A DNA stretch of 5,830 nt, taken from positions 1 to 5,830 of the forward strand of contig JAPLMV010000264.1 in assembly GCA_026386835.1 (NCBI GenBank), written 5' to 3'. The notes beneath the pieces were generated by a model that saw only the letters and a list, made by a program, of their open reading frames with translations, did no database searches and was not told where the DNA came from. Each line of letters begins with the position of its first letter. Positions within the stretch are counted from its first letter, which is position 1. Source of the DNA: Planctomycetota bacterium (GTDB taxonomy: Bacteria; Planctomycetota; Phycisphaerae; Sedimentisphaerales; Anaerobacaceae). This document shows positions 5,255 to 5,830 of the stretch, piece after piece. The position numbers were made by a program, and so were the translations under genes.

Positions 5255-5830
5255 AAGCTCCGGCTTTTGAACCAGTCCGGTGCACAGCTATAGGCATTCA
5301 GGACAGCCGAAACCATTTTACTGACTGAATGATTTGCCCTTAGATATTCCTGCGCCTGCCTTGCTAATTGTCGGGTAAACTCGCGGCCGTCGAACAGCCG
5401 TTTCAATGTGCTGTATATGCTGAGTTTGTCATCAGGATTAAAGACGACACAGGTTTGCTCATCAATAATAAGGTCATCGACGCCGCCTCTGCACCCCGCA
5501 ACAACGGTTCCGACGCTCATCGCTTCCAGCACCACGGGATTGAAGGCATTGGTCGGTTTTGGCTGAATGAAAATATCCCCTGCAGCAAGAACCGAACGCC
5601 ACGGCTCAAGCCGGGGAATAATTGAAACAACCTGCGAAAGGCCGAGTGTACCGAGCAATTTGCGCACCTGGCTCTCGGCACGCCCCTGACCTATCATCAC
5701 CAGCATAAACTCGTATCCGTCAACGACTAAGTGTTTTATCGCACCGAGCAGATTCTCAAATTCAGATGCCTCATAAAATGGGTGGACGGTTACCATACTC
5801 GGCAGGCGGTTGGGGTCGGAAAAACACATG
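5251..5830 (-). CDS. Glycosyltransferase, GT-B fold (GT4-like), C-terminal part, cut by the window edge
   Basis: This family transfers sugars from nucleotide-sugars to glycans or lipids in the cytoplasm or at the membrane face. Only about 192 residues are visible. They correspond to the nucleotide-sugar-binding C-terminal domain of a protein normally near 350-400 residues. The gene almost certainly continues past 5830, and the Met codon at 5829 is likely internal. Visible features, counted from that Met: an HPFYE segment at 16-20 opening the Rossmann half, LVMIGQGRAE (43-52) as the usual beta-strand with G-x-G, GDIFIQPKPTNAFNPVVLEAMSVGTVVAG (84-112) as the donor-binding motif, and GGVDDLI (115-121) before the closing helices. 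In the E-x7-E motif the second Glu (E102) is kept but the first position is Asn94. The acceptor cannot be predicted, because the N-terminal acceptor domain is outside. The stop TAG (5253-5251) overlaps the dapA stop. Confidence 0.85.
   Translation of the reverse strand, partial: MCFSDPNRLPSMVTVHPFYEASEFENLLGAIKHLVVDGYEFMLVMIGQGRAESQVRKLLGTLGLSQVVSIIPRLEPWRSVLAAGDIFIQPKPTNAFNPVVLEAMSVGTVVAGCRGGVDDLIIDEQTCVVFNPDDKLSIYSTLKRLFDGREFTRQLARQAQEYLRANHSVSKMVSAVLNAYSCAPDWFKSRSF
5253..5268. terminator. Possible bidirectional terminator at the convergent dapA / glycosyltransferase ends
   Basis: AAAAGC (5253-5258) and GCTTTT (5263-5268) form a perfect 6-bp inverted repeat around the loop TCCG. On the plus-strand RNA this gives a C(UCCG)G tetraloop, a member of the very stable UNCG class. 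Each strand ends the stem in four U residues, so the element could act in both directions. The stem is short and only two pairs are G-C, so strength is doubtful. An alternative hairpin, GAGCT-AAA-AGCTC at 5248-5260, competes with it. Confidence 0.4.

Noticed and set aside
1..5830. Search for an undescribed defence, mobile or repeat-based system
   Set aside because: The genes are mostly recognisable housekeeping functions with intact motifs, gaps are short, and I saw no repeat array, transposase, toxin-antitoxin pair or reverse transcriptase.

Overview
The window looks like ordinary chromosomal housekeeping DNA. It probably comes from a member of the Planctomycetota, with Phycisphaerae / Sedimentisphaerales-like lineages my best guess. 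That placement is inferred from the style of the proteins: a short stand-alone GspF-like membrane protein, a PdxJ of the 'NIEGNP ... PDDPG ... HGW' type, and an unassigned small lipoprotein behind ribBA. No marker gene proves it. I see no mobile element, CRISPR array, tRNA or rRNA. Coding density is high: the longest gap without a gene is about 170 bases.

Left third (1-2437, minus strand): an apparent three-gene operon, read right to left. It holds a CDP-alcohol phosphatidyltransferase (pgsA-like, phospholipid head-group synthesis), the bifunctional riboflavin enzyme RibBA, and a small unassigned lipoprotein. Gaps are about 33 and 7 bases. Middle (2438-2609): a compact divergent control region with back-to-back sigma70-like promoters. 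Then comes a plus-strand gene for a short GspF/PilC-family inner-membrane protein (2610-3575), which has no secretion ATPase or pilin gene beside it here. Right (3646-5254, plus strand): a tight two-gene operon of pdxJ (vitamin B6 / PLP synthesis) and dapA (first committed step to diaminopimelate and lysine). It has its own promoter whose -35 region is nearly identical to the one in front of the GspF-like gene. Far right (5251-5830, minus strand): the C-terminal half of a GT-B (GT4-like) glycosyltransferase. It converges on dapA and overlaps it at the stop codons, where a small symmetrical hairpin could act as a two-way terminator.

The genes are linked by general cofactor and envelope metabolism rather than by a single system: flavin precursors, PLP, diaminopimelate for peptidoglycan, phosphatidylglycerol-type lipid and a glycosyltransferase. 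I did not find a convincing undescribed defence or mobile system. The points most worth checking are the repeated promoter box, the His-to-Gln change in the DHBP synthase metal site of RibBA, the stand-alone short GspF-like gene, the unassigned lipoprotein and the overlapping convergent gene ends.
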